From NCBI GenBank assembly GCA_020726505.1, contig JAHLEZ010000007.1:2232001-2296000 (forward strand): a DNA stretch of 64,000 nucleotides, in the 5' to 3' direction. Source of the DNA: Leptodontidium sp. MPI-SDFR-AT-0119. Lineage: Eukaryota; Ascomycota; Leotiomycetes; Helotiales; Leptodontidiaceae. Of this stretch, positions 1 through 12,111 are shown in pieces. The position numbers were made by a program, and so were the translations under genes. A model generated the notes under the pieces. It searched no databases. It was not told the origin of the DNA and saw only the letters and a program-made list of their open reading frames with translations. The number at the start of each line of letters is the position of its first letter. The first letter of the stretch is position 1.

Positions 1-1648
1 AGATGGTATGATTTGTACCAATCATACAATTCTGACCAATAGATGAGCTTACAATTGTCGTGCCTAACTAATCTTTTACCAAGTATATTGCCTTGTTCAC
101 AGCCTCTTTCTGATCCACAGAACCATAATGTGAACAAGACCCAAAGCAAAGAGGGGCAGTGACAAGACGGTCTGGCTAGGGAAATGAGGATGTTAGCGCT
201 CTCTTAGACAAGCTTTGATGTCTCCGAAAGAACGGAGGTCGGACCCTGTCGGCAACGGAGTTGGACTCGGCTAGGCCTCCTTAATTCAATTTAGCGCTCA
301 AATTGTGGGGCTCGTCAATCCGAAAATCTCGGCTGTAAGTCGAGTGGACGGCGCCATTTTAGCGTGTTTTATTCAAGCTTTTGAGTTGGGATTTGCAGTT
401 TCGGCTATTTTGACGTTCACAAGACCGTACTTTCGTACATCCACTGGTGGGGTTCAAGCCTCAAGGCGAGAACGTTAGGCCATCTGTAATGCTTTGTAAG
501 TAGTCGGAGATGCGTGGATATGACGCGAGATGAGATTTCCCCGCAATAGTCATTGCAAGGATCTTTTGTTGAATAATTGGTGTTTCGTTGCTCACTTTAG
601 CACAAACTTCTACCGCCCTTTTATAGCTAAAGATGCACTACTACTACCCTATCCTATCCACCGACGGATGTCTCATGTTCTGGCCTTTGGCTCTAAATAC
701 TGACTAATGACCTCCTCTACCGCTTCCGAGTGGGAGTAAAACTTTCCAAACGTTTCAACGGTCTGTTTAGGTATCGAAGACGCTATACATAGGCGAAATA
801 TGACCGTTGAGAAGCAAAACAAACAAGATGAAGTCAAAGTGGGAGAAAAGTGTTGAATCTAGTCTCGGAGGTACGGAGCTTAAGGCTTATTAAGGTGCTC
901 GCTCAGCCTGAAGCTAGTCAAAGTCGAACATCCTCACTCGACAGCAAAGCCCCTAATTGTTACCGACGACATGTGGACTTATTCAAAGATTCGACATGGA
1001 TCCGTGCTACATCTCTGCATCTGTAGAACAGGATTAGGCCTGAACAACTATCCTAAAATCCTGGAGGTTACTAGGCTGCTTCTGTATTGTGAGAAATGAG
1101 ACATGTCTCAATCACTACACCGCTCAATCAGCATTCCGATAATAGTATTGGCAGTCGAAGAGCAGCCCATCCACTGGACAATTTGTATTCAGACGGCTTA
1201 GTGGACATATGTCGAAATCGGACCCCTATTTCTAAACTATTCTCCCCTCCCTGGTTTATTAGCTATTTTACCACTTTTGGCCACATTATCACCACCGGAT
1301 TAACTTCTATCTAAGCACGCAAACCTGCAGCAAAACCGCAACTTAAACTTTAACGCAACCACAGAGTGCAGAACAGGACCAAACAAAGTGAGAGTGGGGG
1401 CCCTCTCCAAACTCTATTTCGATCTAGTGGGCCACATTCTACCACATGGACTGTGGTGCCCAGAGGTTCTATTTTGCTTTGTAATTTGCACTTCGAGGAT
1501 TTCGACATGAAATAGAGTTTAGCCATTCCTAGGGTTAAGGTCAAACTTGATTCGTTGTTGTTCGAGTTAACTCTGAAATACCCAGTCGCTCTTACAGCCC
1601 ACTGACAGATTCCCTCCCTAATTCCCTAATTATCACAAACAACCACCC
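1..1648. other. intergenic, no gene seen
   Basis: Ordinary-composition DNA with only short unsupported ORFs. I see no recognisable protein motif, long repeat or RNA gene. Confidence 0.5.
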
Positions 1649-2017
1649 CTAATCATGACACTCACCTTCAGGGGCGGGGTTGGGACCACTAAAATGGTAA
1701 CCCTCAGGAACAAAAGCGAGACTGCTTGGAGGATGACGGTTGAAATTTCCTGCCAGAATCTCATCCACGCGGGTACGGATTCTATTCATTTGTTTCATTG
1801 GCGAGTTAGTGCAGCTTTTAGATCGTTTGCAAGAGTGCTTCCGCGTTCTCATGGCTATGGTTCCTGTGGGAGGCGAGAGTGGAATAATCGATTTAGGATA
1901 GAGAGAGTTTAGTGCGGAAGGGCGGCATGGATAATGTTTGTGATTGTCTCCCTTGTTGGTTATGTTACGGACGTATGAAGTACTTTCCACAGCAGCGCCT
2001 GCCTCGGGCTCGGTCAT
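1649..2017 (-). CDS. hypothetical short ORF
   Basis: A 122-codon reading frame starting at an ATG (2017) with an acidic N-terminus (MTEPEAGAAVE) followed by a basic, Ser/Asn-rich stretch. I recognise no family. A GTGAGT donor-like site lies just before its stop, and a GTAAC donor plus a CCACAG acceptor lie inside it. The true product may therefore be spliced differently or extend left. It is the only plausible coding signal in the first 2.1 kb, and it could equally be a chance ORF. Confidence 0.2.
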   Translation of the reverse strand: MTEPEAGAAVESTSYVRNITNKGDNHKHYPCRPSALNSLYPKSIIPLSPPTGTIAMRTRKHSCKRSKSCTNSPMKQMNRIRTRVDEILAGNFNRHPPSSLAFVPEGYHFSGPNPAPEGECHD

Positions 2018-2105
2018 GGTTATACGCCATTTTCTCAACAGAATCCAGGAACCCTGCCGACACGTTACCTTGCATCTGTTTCACGACATGATGACAAAAC
2101 CATCT

Positions 2106-2119
2106 TTATAAGTATATAT
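2106..2119 (+). promoter_or_regulatory. TATA-like element before the MDR gene
   Basis: TATAAGTATATA lies about 155 bp upstream of the ATG at 2262. A C/T-rich, CACA-containing leader between them is typical of a fungal core promoter and 5' UTR. Confidence 0.4.
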
Positions 2120-2261
2120 CTACATTATCGTCACTTCCAAGCTCTCTCAACCAGTTTTGTAGTTTCTCCGGCTTCATCCAATATCCACATCTCGCAGCTT
2201 CTTTACACACGCACGCATGCACACTCACTTCGCTTCATCTCCCTCTTGTTCCAACCTCAAA

Positions 2262-3379
2262 ATGGTCCAAAATAAATCTCTCGTCTTAGCCAGACACCCC
2301 GTCGGACTCCCGATCCCAGGAGAGGACCTTATCATCACTTCTTCCGAGTTTGACCTCAACGCCCCTCCCCCAGAAGGAGGTTTGGTTCTGAAAACGCACT
2401 ACCTCTCCTTCGATCCTTTCCAACGCGACTTAATGCGCCCTGCCAGCGGCTACGCCCTTAACGAGCCTCTTAGCAACAACGCCATCTCCACCGTTATCTC
2501 CTCCTCCAACCCTCGTTTCAAAGCTGGTGATATTGTCATCGCCACCGTAAGATTCTCAAAGTATCAGACTATTGAGCGGGCACGAGCAGACGAAGAGCAA
2601 CTTGCTGGAGGAGGCGGGGGCGTGAGCTTATTAAGGAGCTCGTCGGGACTGGATCCTGTGTCCTTTTTGGGAGCCTTGGGAATGAGTGGATTAACTGCTT
2701 ACTCCTCCCTCTACGAAGTTGGGAAGCCGAAGAAAGGGGAGGTAATGTTCATCAGCGCCGCTAGTGGTGCTGTAGGACAGATTGTAGGACAGCTAGCGAA
2801 GCGGGAAGGTCTTACGGTGATCGGGAGCGTGGGGAGTGAGGCGAAGTTGAAGTTTATTCAGGAGGAATTGGGATTTGATGGGGGTTTCAATTATAAGACT
2901 GAGAAGGCTGAGGAGGCGTTGAAGAGGTTGCTCGCCGAAATAGGGAAAGATGGACTTGACATCTACTACGATAATGTTGGAGGCGTGCAGTTAGATGCTG
3001 CGATTGGGGCGATGAATACTTTTGGAAGGATTCGTAAGTCCTCCCACCCGATCGCTCATCTAAAAATTAACGGCTTTCAGTGGCTTGTGGTAGCGTTTCT
3101 CAAACAAGCCAAAAGCCGGGAGAAGCCTACGGTCTCAAGAATATGCCGTGGGTCGTTGGCAAAAGACTTACGATTAGGGGTTTTTTTGTCTTCGATGAAG
3201 ATATGGGCCCTAAGTATCAGGAAGAGCATCAGACGAATATGCAGAAGTGGATTAAGGATAAAGAGATCAAGGTCAAGATGACGGTTACTGAAGGAATTGA
3301 GAATGCTGCAGAAGGATTGGTGGGGATGTTAGAGGGAAAGAATTTTGGGAAGGCTGTGCTGAAGATTGCTGATCTCTGA
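2262..3379 (+). CDS. MDR-family NAD(P)-dependent reductase (prostaglandin-reductase-like)
   Basis: Zinc-independent medium-chain dehydrogenase/reductase of the leukotriene B4 12-hydroxydehydrogenase / prostaglandin-reductase / CurA type. The family reduces activated C=C bonds of enones with NADPH, in the cytosol. Exons 2262-3033 and 3081-3379, with a 47-bp GT-AG intron, give 356 residues, the normal family length. The N-terminal catalytic fold is followed by the Rossmann motif AASGAVGQIVGQ near residues 166-176 and YDNVGG near 236-241. An in-frame ATG at 2217 would add 15 residues; I prefer 2262 because its context is AAAATGG and the homologous N-terminus (MVQNKSLVLA) begins there. The gene stands alone, ahead of an SDR gene on the same strand. 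It is only distantly similar to the second MDR gene at 9.5-10.8 kb. The substrate cannot be deduced. Confidence 0.88.
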
Positions 3380-5070
3380 GCGATTAGCGTTCACTTAGAG
3401 TTTCTCAGGCATATGACCTATAACAAGGAAGCCTTTATGGAGCTATGGTCGAACGTTCCTGCATGTGGGCAATTTGCGTTTTTGCGTTTTCCGCGAAGAT
3501 CTGCAGACATGGTTAGCTGTCCGGCGATGCACAGTAGTAACAGAATTCGTATCCTTCGTTCAAAGTTGGCGATTTCCTAATGAGGCGCATCAACGAGAGA
3601 GGCAGACCTGCGTCGTGCCTGAGCAGAGGTGGCGCTGTGCATCATTGGCGCATACAAGTCTAACCATTGACATTCGGCTCTCAATTCCAGTCGAGACACC
3701 ACTGCCGACCGGCAACCGGCTTCTGAGGCCAGCAGATAGATTGGTCGTAGTTGAATCTTTTAAAAGCTCCTGGGCCTCTAAGCTTGTTTGAATCGGAGAA
3801 GGCAAGCGACAAGGCGATGAAAGAAGTCCATAGCAACATGTGCAGGAGACGATGGAATGGTGGGGTTTGATTATTGTTCCTTCACCACTCAGGTTCGATA
3901 TTTGTTCTAGAAGCGTATGCGCGTTTCTATGTCAAATGACATCCTAGTTTAGCTTCTTTACCCAGTTAAAATTTGACTTCTCTTTATTGTATTGCTTTTG
4001 ATGCGTCAACCAAGAGATGAAGTATCGGGCAGGGGCGCACGATAACAAATAGGCTCTGCCAGTACTGGAGATATTTCTGTCTGAAATTTGGAGGCATTGA
4101 GGATTAGGACCTACCGAAAAGTGTCTGTATTTCAGGTTTGTTTTTTACGGCCGTTATTCTAATTGTACCAAAGTACACTAGGATGAAATGGCGTCCGATA
4201 TGAAGCCAGTGTTCTCGGGCTGTCGGGCTTCACTTTGTAGCCGAGCACTTTAACACCCCCAAAGCGAACGCCGAGCTACCTAGAAGTTACTAAAATCTCA
4301 AACGGCAGTTAAAATCACAGGCTTTTCTTCGAAAACGATCGGAAATTCTTGAAGTGCCGAATACTAGAGAGAAGATCGAAGGAGGTGTGGTATGCCGACG
4401 ACTACGTACTCTTTGGCAGGTCGCCAATAACTCCCATGACTCCGTTGCTAATTACTAGATTACTGAACTTCTCGCAAAAGCACCGTGCATCACAGTATCC
4501 CGATTTTTAGTTTTATTCCATAGACACCTAATGCAACTCTGCATGTTTAACATTTGAGTTCTCACCGCCGTCAGGACCATATTCCGGCCTCTTTTAACAC
4601 GTAGGTTGTCCCGAATATCATGCTCAAGTTCCAAATCTATGGATCCAAGCGCAGTCGCTCATCAGCTCAATGTGGCTACAGTACGTAACGCCCCAGAAAA
4701 CAAGTTTTCTAGGCGGGCTGAAATTTCCCCGCGTCACACTCACTTGAGTATTGTTCCGAACCGTACCTCCAATTAGTTGCTGTCTTGCCACTACACAGCT
4801 TCTCTAAATACTGACACTACCGGTGGATCGTATTAATAATGAAGCTAAATTGTGGTGATGAGTGGACCATGCGGCCGCATTCTCGGACTTTATGGGTTGC
4901 TTTCATTCATATGTTTGTAAGCTGTTATTTCCAGTCTGTGCTCGACAATGGCTATATTAACGTTGGAGGCTTGTGCCTGAGACTGAGTGTTGATCTATCA
5001 ATCAATTTATTCCCAACCATCTCTAATCTCAAACATCTAAATACTAGCAAGTCGACAAGAATTCAGCATC
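3380..5070. other. intergenic, no supported gene
   Basis: 1.7 kb between the MDR and SDR genes. Short overlapping ORFs in several frames show no family resemblance. The last part, including a CTAAATACTA stretch near 5037, is probably leader and promoter for the gene at 5071. Confidence 0.5.
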
Positions 5071-6228
5071 ATGTCTTCAAAACTCATCTTCATCGTACGT
5101 TCATCTCTTGTTCATACGCTCCAAGCAAATCAATCCCAAAGCTGGTGGACCCCTTCCTTAAACATCTTGAATAAGGAATAATAAACTAACATGCCGGCTA
5201 ATTAGACCGGAGCCACGGGTTTCATCGGCGCCGCAACTGCTAACGCAGCTCTAAAAGCAGGCTACCGTCTCCGAGTTTCAGTCCGCAAGGACTCCCAAAT
5301 CTCTAAAATCAAGGGAATCTTCTCTGAATACGCCGACAAGATCGAGTTTGTCATTGTCCCAAACATCACAACCCCTAATGCGTTCTCAAATGTTCTGGAC
5401 GGTGTTGATTATATCCTCCATTTGGCAAGCCCGATCGCTGGATCAATCAAGAAAGAGGAGATGTTTCCCCCTGCTTTAGAGGGAACATTAAGTATTCTAA
5501 GAAGTGCGAAGGAAATGGGGAGTATTAAGAAAGTGGTGGTTACTAGTTCAAGCCTTGCACTAGAACCTCTAGATGGTGTGCCTGAGGGAGGTGTTATTAG
5601 AGGTATATTATCTTCTATGCTCTACCAAAAGAACCAGTACTGATTTAAAACAGAGGAGAACGGATGGGATCTCTCCGTCAACACCGACGACAATTTCGAC
5701 GCCGGCAATGATATGTTCACCTCTTTCAAACTCTACGCCGCCTCCAAGCTCATCGCCAACAACGGCAGCTGGGAGTTTATAGAGAAGGAAAAACCCAGTT
5801 TCGAACTCTTCACAATCCACCCCTCTCTCGTTTACGGACACAACCTGATCCAACAATCCGCCAAAGAATTGGAGGGCTCATCTAACGGTTTACTATTCGG
5901 CAGTATCATGAGTGGTACGTTCAAGGATGCTGCACTTTTCAGTGTGTACGTTGGTGATGTAGCGGATGCACACATCAAATGCCTAGATGACAGTGTGGCC
6001 AAGGGGACGAAGTATCTTGTGAGCGGGACTCCATATACCTGGAAAGATATTGTGGAGATTTTGGAGAAGGATTATCCGGGGTTGCCGCATAAGCTGGATA
6101 AAGAGAGTAAGCCGGTTCTGAAGGACGCGGATACGGCCAGGGTGGAGAGGGACTTGGGTATCAAGTGGACTGCGCCAGAGAAGATGATCAAGGAGGTTTT
6201 GGATCAGCAGTTAGCTTACTTCAAATAA
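5071..6228 (+). CDS. extended SDR / NAD-dependent epimerase family aldehyde reductase
   Basis: Dihydroflavonol-4-reductase / Gre2-like extended short-chain dehydrogenase, the family that reduces aldehydes, methylglyoxal or ketones with NADPH. Three exons (5071-5094, 5206-5602, 5654-6228) with 111- and 51-bp introns give 331 residues. The glycine motif TGATGFIG falls exactly across the first splice junction (residues 9-16). VVVTSSS (about 118-124) supplies the catalytic Ser, and YAASK (Y168, K172) the catalytic Tyr and Lys. The start is set by the short first exon MSSKLIFI, which completes the first beta strand of the Rossmann fold, and by an ACTAAC branch site before the acceptor. All key residues are present and nothing is broken. 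Substrate unknown. Confidence 0.88.
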
Positions 6229-6986
6229 AGAGGTTGCTTGGGCTGCTATTGCAGGTGTCCGCAGAGCGTGATTACGCTCCGTCCTCACTGGTCACAGCCT
6301 CTTTCTCTCAAGACAAAAGCTATTTTTCTTCTATTTCAGAAGTATTGAATGTCATCGTATAGGTTCTTCTACTACAATTTTCAGATCTCTGTTCTACCCC
6401 TCCCTGTTGTGACTTGGCTCTTGATCCTCTTCTCTCCAAAGAGTAAGGTTGAATGAATTTGCGAGCCATAGCAGCCACAAGTCTGACGATGATCTCTAGT
6501 ATGATGGGAGGCTTGAAATCTTGGAGACGAGTTTTTCATTATTATAATCACGCCAGGTACTTTCCACGCTAGCGCCTACCCCCCTCAAGAACTTCCACCA
6601 TACAGCTTCTGATCTAGTCGCTTTTTCTACTTCTAGTTATTATAGCATATACATAGTGCGCACCTTCTAAACCTGAGCTTCCTTCCGGCCTCTGATTCGT
6701 CAGATTCAAAGCTTTTAAAAGTCGATTCGAAGGATTCATTGAATCAGCCTTGAATTCTTGACCTAAATATCTAATCTGACAGCCCTTCCCTTGTACCCAA
6801 TTTGACAGCAATTCCCCATATTATTCGACTTGTAAATCTCTGCAAAAACAAATCTCATGCCTTATGTGTATAATCAAGCTGTCAGAGTAGCTATTGGAGT
6901 CGATGTTGGAGTTGTAGGGGTGGGTGGCAGCTGGGGTCAGGTTCCTCAGTCGGTTTTGTCGTTTCACTTGGTCGAGTAGCTGGAAC
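6229..6986. other. intergenic (convergent genes)
   Basis: Gene-free spacer between the converging SDR and DhaK-like genes. No repeats or motifs stand out. Confidence 0.5.
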
Positions 6987-8381
6987 CTAGCCGGGAGCAT
7001 CTGTGACTCGATCCAGTAACGGAATCATTCTATCGTTCAGCTTCAGCAGAGTTATAGAGAATCCAAGTCCGTTGATAGATGTTACAAGAGTTCCTCTGAT
7101 CAACCGCTTTGGCGTTATGCCATAATCGGAGCTCAACTGTGCCATGGTCTCATCCAGTATGGCATGCAGCTCCAGTACGCTCAACCCACCCAAGTTGTTG
7201 ATTGTAAGAGCGATCTCATCTGTTTTCGCAAATTGAAGAAACGAATGCGCTCTCTCGTTCTCACCAAGTAACCACCTCAGTAGCTGCTTGACTACTTCAT
7301 CTAGGGGTTTGATGGTTGCACGCTGAGCGCCAGGCTCATTGTGAATACCTGCAAGTCTTAGGTGTGCAAGCGGCGTCAGAGTATGCGAGAGCACTCACCC
7401 ATTCCATACTAAAGTTCCACCGCACCGACCCCGTCTTCTGGGTCAATGGCACGACCCGGGACGTGGCACCTTTGCAGACTGACGCCGATCGTGGCCAGGT
7501 TCTGTGCGACTGATTCGGCAACCGAATATACATCTTCGAGACTCGCGCTTTTTCCGTAAATCAGCCATGTCGACAAGTATATGTCATGAGCACGTTCAAA
7601 ACCTACCCTTCTACTGCTGCTGCTCCAGCAATTTTATGCACTAGTGCTACGCTGGCCAGACCTCTTCGGCCGACTGTCAAGCCGGGCTTGCGAGGAATGG
7701 CAATGTCACCCCCAACGATCAAGAGCTTGCACTTCAACCCAGGAGCCCTGGCTTTCTCGGTCGCTAACCCAAAGCTGAGTGCATCCCCAGTACAATTCTT
7801 CATGATAATGAGGGTACTGCGAAGTTCAGGCGGGAGCCGTACTAGGAGGGATGGTTGGGTGGACTTACCCTTGCTCGGATGGAAATGCTTTGAGCGCTTT
7901 GAAGATCTGCGAAGCCGAGGGTGACGCAAAAACGTTGCCAGCTACAGCAACATCAAGCATTCCCTCGCCCACAAATCCTGCGTGTGCTGGCTCATGGCCC
8001 GAACCACCTACGAGTCGTCGGAGTCCCCACGTTGCCAACAGAGCACTCGGAATTTCCACATACCACCAGATAACAGGAGCACTTTCGTCGACGCGATACC
8101 GGCCCGCCCTAGGAGATCCCTCCTAAAGATGACTGCTTGAAGTCAGTGAAGCTCGGCGAACTGCGACCAACAGACCACTGATCACGGTGGTGGCAGACAT
8201 GGCATACATACTCTTTTCTGTGGTATCCAGCGCCAGGCTCGGCGTGACTCTCACAATGCCTCTCAAGGAACGCACCACCACATCACTGGTGTTGTCGACG
8301 AAGGATTTAGCTTGGAAATCGTCAGCAAGATACGACTATATATTGTGCAATGCAATCAATAATGGATGTCTGCCTACACAT
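6987..8381 (-). pseudogene. DhaK-domain protein (dihydroxyacetone kinase-like) with an in-frame stop
   Basis: A DAK1/DhaK domain, which in the family binds dihydroxyacetone covalently through a conserved His. Seven exons can be fitted on the minus strand: 8381-8378, 8310-8208, 8122-8064, 8007-7869, 7816-7607, 7547-7399, 7348-6987. All splice phases agree, giving about 341 codons. Diagnostic pieces in order are [44 protein letters not shown], a GIHNEPG motif, NNLGGLS and the terminal TDAPG. The frame ends where a DhaK domain ends, so the DhaL/kinase half of full-length fungal enzymes is absent. A TAG at 7411-7409 interrupts exon 6 just before the GMGIHNEPG substrate motif, where homologues continue directly. 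Every other exon reads cleanly, so inactivation looks recent, or the stop is an assembly error. The first exon (4 nt, encoding Met plus one base) is the least certain. Confidence 0.75.
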
Positions 8382-9536
8382 TTTGCAAGTGGCCCGCAGT
8401 CAAGGGAGGGAGGGCAAATTAACAAATTAAAAAGGGATCTGGCTTGCGACAGGACGAGAATGAGAAGGAGAAGGAGAAGGGAGAACCTGTGTGTATTATA
8501 CTGAGAGTATGAAATACAGCGGCTCCACGCTGTAGGCGGACAAATGTGGCTGTGAGAGTGGAACCGTAAACCACATCTTCACTTTTAACGTCAAGATACT
8601 GTACAGCACTGTACTGTACAGTAAAAGGCGAATTGCGTGTCGCTGGTTCGTTAGTTACCTTATTTACAAGGGACTGCGGGCTAGGCCTGTTGTGGCTTGT
8701 GTGGTTTTGCAGGCGTACCGGGGAAGTACTTAGGCAGAATCGTCGGCTTACAGTACCCCACCCAGCCTATCTTTGCCCACAAGTAATCAACGCTCCCGTT
8801 ACTTGTCCTCATCCTTCGTGCAGAGTTTCCAGATCTTCTCTGTCGAGATGCGAGCGGCAGGAAGATGCGCCGACATGACATCTGAGTCAAAAAGCCGTCA
8901 TGCGGGAAGAACCAAAATGTAAGGGTAGGGCTTGTTGGGATTGAGGAATAACCGAACAGCCGGAGCCCACCAGACTGAATATCTAGAGACCCCATCTCCA
9001 GAAGAATTCAGAGGTTCAGCGATCAGTCTTCTGCCAATACATACGAATCGGTCGCGGGGCATTTTTCTCTCAACAAAATACTTTTCGAAAAACAAGGGCC
9101 TCCTGCATCGTCGCTAATGCGATCGCTCGACAAGTCACATACAAACGGGACTGCCATGAGTATCAATTTCGATTTCAACCCGTGTTGGTATTCCTGGCTC
9201 CTTTTCTTCTTCTTTTTTTTTTCTTGTCATGGTGGTGAGGCTGCGTTTGTGGTCAAGCTGGCTACGGCTGAATGCGTGTTGAACCAACGGTAGTGGGTAG
9301 TGACATTTTTGACGTCAAGATTCGGGAGTTGTACATCGGTAAGGTGCTGTTCTATCATGTGTGACACGTGAGATTGAAGATTAGCACTTATCTCCAATTT
9401 GAGGAAAAGCGGACATAGTACACAAAACCGTGACCGTACTCTCCGCCTTGGCTTGCGAGATTATCGTCACTTGAAAGACTTCATATTTGAATCATAGGGT
9501 ACGAATTGTATTGTAGAGCTTTCGATTTATCATTCC
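8382..9536. other. intergenic, no supported gene
   Basis: Upstream of the DhaK-like gene and downstream of the second MDR gene. It contains a purine-rich GAGAAGGAGAAGG patch near 8460, a self-complementary cluster of TGTACAGTAC near 8598-8622 and a poly-T tract near 9210-9225. No convincing coding signal. Confidence 0.5.
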
Positions 9537-10834
9537 CTACAATTTGGAACCACCTCTATCATTGTCGGCCTTGACCTCGACCAAAAGCTTGCCTATAGAG
9601 ATAGCCATGTTAGTGATACGATCTCCAAATTCTATTATTCCATAGAAGAATTACTGAAGCACAAATAACATGGGAGAAAAAACGTACCTGTATTTATACC
9701 GGTATAGAGACCCAAGAGAGCCTCCTCAGCAGACTTCAAGCCCCCCTTAACGATAGTCTCCTTTCGTTGGACCTTGCCTTCAGACATCCATTTCGCAAGT
9801 TCTTTTCTAGCTTCATTGTACTGCGATTCGTAATCAAAGATAATAAATCCTCGCAGCCTGGGGGAGGTATTAGTATAGAATTGAAAGAGAAATATAATGG
9901 GTTGAATTACGTCATACGCATGGCAATTGCCATACCGATGTTCTAGATATTGGTTAGTGGAAATGCATCGAAGAGTTTTAATATGGACGTACCTTGGGGC
10001 CAACCGGTTTTGAAGAGTTATACTGGCTGACAGCTCCACATAGCACGTATCTGGAATGAAGATTCGCTCTGCTCAAGGCCACCTCCAGAATCTCGCCTCC
10101 CACGTTGTCGAAGAAAACATCAATGAGGTTCTTAGTCTTCTCCTTAAAGGCCTTTTTGAAATCCGAACGCTTATAATTCAACGCATCACACCCAAGATTC
10201 TTTAACCAAGTCACCTTCTCATCACTACCAGCCAAGCCTAACACCGTCGCTCCCTTTAACTTCGCGATCTGGCAAGCAACGCTACCAGTCGCGCCAGCTG
10301 CTCCGGAAACAACGACGAAATCACCAGTCTTGACCTTGGCAATATCCAACATGCCGAAATAGGCTGTCAAACCGGGAATACCGAGGACACCAAGGAAATC
10401 GGTCAGTTTTGCGTGTTCTGGGACTTCGAGAAGAGAGGCGTCATTCTCAGCTACGATCGCAACCTCGCTCCAACCCGGAGTGGCCGAGACATAATCACCA
10501 ACTAAGAGCTTGGTCGATTTGCTCGCAAGGACTTTAGCGGTACCGGCTCCGCGCATCACTTCGCCAATTTGAACTGGCGGGATATATGATCGTATATCTA
10601 ATAACGTTAGTTATGTGAGAGGGGTAAGATGAAGGTGTAGAGCGGCTAACCGTTGAGCCATCCTCTCATCGCTGGGTCGATGGAGAGGTAGAGAGTCTCG
10701 ACGAGGATTTGGCCATCTTTGAGATCTCTTTGGCTGAGCATAGGGTTCTGCTTAAGAGAGAAGGTCTCGCCGGGGACAATGAGAGCCTTAGGGCGCTTGG
10801 CTAGGACGACTGAGGTGTATGTGGATTGAGACAT
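9537..10834 (-). CDS. MDR-family NADP-dependent oxidoreductase
   Basis: Second medium-chain reductase of the prostaglandin-reductase/CurA type (NADPH-dependent C=C reduction). Five exons (10834-10651, 10597-9993, 9942-9911, 9857-9688, 9592-9537) with GT-AG introns of 53, 50, 53 and 95 bp give 348 residues, and all phases close. The N-terminal part ends in LYLSIDPAMRGWL, typical of the family. The Rossmann signature is SGAAGATGSVACQIAK, followed by DVFFDNVGGEIL. The C-terminal substrate-domain segment is LRGFIIFDY. The 32-nt third exon is unusually small but is required to join the SQYNSSKPVGPK and LRGFIIFDY segments in frame. It is transcribed divergently from the FAD monooxygenase across about 1.3 kb. 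It appears intact; substrate unknown. Confidence 0.88.
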
Positions 10835-10892
10835 GATAGTGGTAGTGCGGGGAACCAGATTACTTATTTTCCAATCTGGAAAGATAGCTCTA

Positions 10893-10902
10893 CTTATATA
10901 TC
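10893..10902 (-). promoter_or_regulatory. TATA-like element for the MDR gene
   Basis: On the minus strand TATATAAG lies about 60 bp upstream of the ATG at 10834, a normal position for a compact fungal promoter. Confidence 0.4.
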
Positions 10903-12111
10903 AGGACGAGAAGGATGGATCTTTGGGAGCAGCAATAAAATAGCTTACGCCGTGGATTGTTGGTATGAAACTCGGGAACAGCGGGAGTTGGGACAACGAA
11001 GAAGGTTTGAACTTCGTGCCTCGGTTGCAAGGGGATCCTCCTGCGGTTCACATGAAAGTCGAAATACATTGAGCAGTCCAAAAGAGAAAAAAAGAAATAC
11101 ATCACTTCCGCTTATAGAAAGCCTCCTGCAGGCTTGGTATCTGTTTGTCAAGGTACTCGTTCCCTCGAAACTGATAACTGAAATATTAGCCTCCATCAAG
11201 GAACCAATGGAGACGAGGTGAATATATTACTCCGCCAAAGAGGATATGAGTCTACCTGCTATGAACGATCGGATGTGCTTCTGGTACAAACTCAAGTTGG
11301 GTTGAAGATTGTCGAAAACCGAAAACCCCATGGCGGGTCCTAGGCGGTGAAGATAGCGTAAAAGTTTATTCAGGGGTTGCTGCACCCCGCCTTTACGAAG
11401 TAGCGAGCCCCAGTTGTTGTTTTACCTCAAAGACAGTGAGTGCATTGTGAAAGCCTCCATCTTTAATTGACCGGCAACTTCGGAAAGTTTAGACTCGAAG
11501 ACAGCTTTGGAATTGTTCCTTCTTCCCCCATGTTCGGAAAATCTGCCGAGGCTGCACTTTCCCCATACTGCGCAGTCTTCTACAAGCCTCAGATTTTAGT
11601 TCATCGATCGTATGAGTAATCATCTGAATTCTCCCTTCACCTCGGAAGGCTAAGAGTCCTCTTTGTTGCCGTCAAACCATCTGTTTTGTTTACTCGCTTC
11701 GGCTTACATGTAAGTTAAACCCGAGCCTCGCCCTTCGGCAATTTTATAAGTAGCGAGCCTCTCTTTGTGAGTTTGAAGCTGCCGATTCGAGGGCAGGTCC
11801 GCTACCACCAAGTCAGCACAGTATCTCCCTCTAACCACCTCACAACTTGCTGAATAAGCAACAAGTGTCTTCCAATTACATTAGAGATAGTCAAATTCTC
11901 ATTTGACAGCTTTCTTCTTGTCAAATCAGTTTTTTACTAATATGAATTTGCGTTGTAGTGCAATTTTGGTGTTCCTAGCCCCTGCCCCCAAATCGACAGC
12001 TTTAAACTCACACGAAGAGCGAGCCACCTCCTTTGGCAGTGACCTCAACCGCATCTACCACCACACATCCCATTCCTCTTCCCCAACTAACAGAAATTCC
12101 ATCTAACAGAA
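10903..12111. other. divergent intergenic region
   Basis: About 1.2 kb shared by the divergent MDR and FAD monooxygenase genes, so a candidate common control region. A TTTTATAAG lies at 11742-11750. The last 100 bp before 12112 is C/A-rich leader. No gene recognised. Confidence 0.4.

Noticed and set aside
8123..8212. Apparent frameshift between the second and third exons of the DhaK-like gene
   Set aside because: Using the second of two overlapping donors (GTATGC at 8207) restores the phase, so only the TAG remains as a defect.
8681..9117. Opposed ORFs of 60-104 codons upstream of the MDR gene
   Set aside because: Overlapping frames on both strands without recognisable motifs or fungal gene signals.
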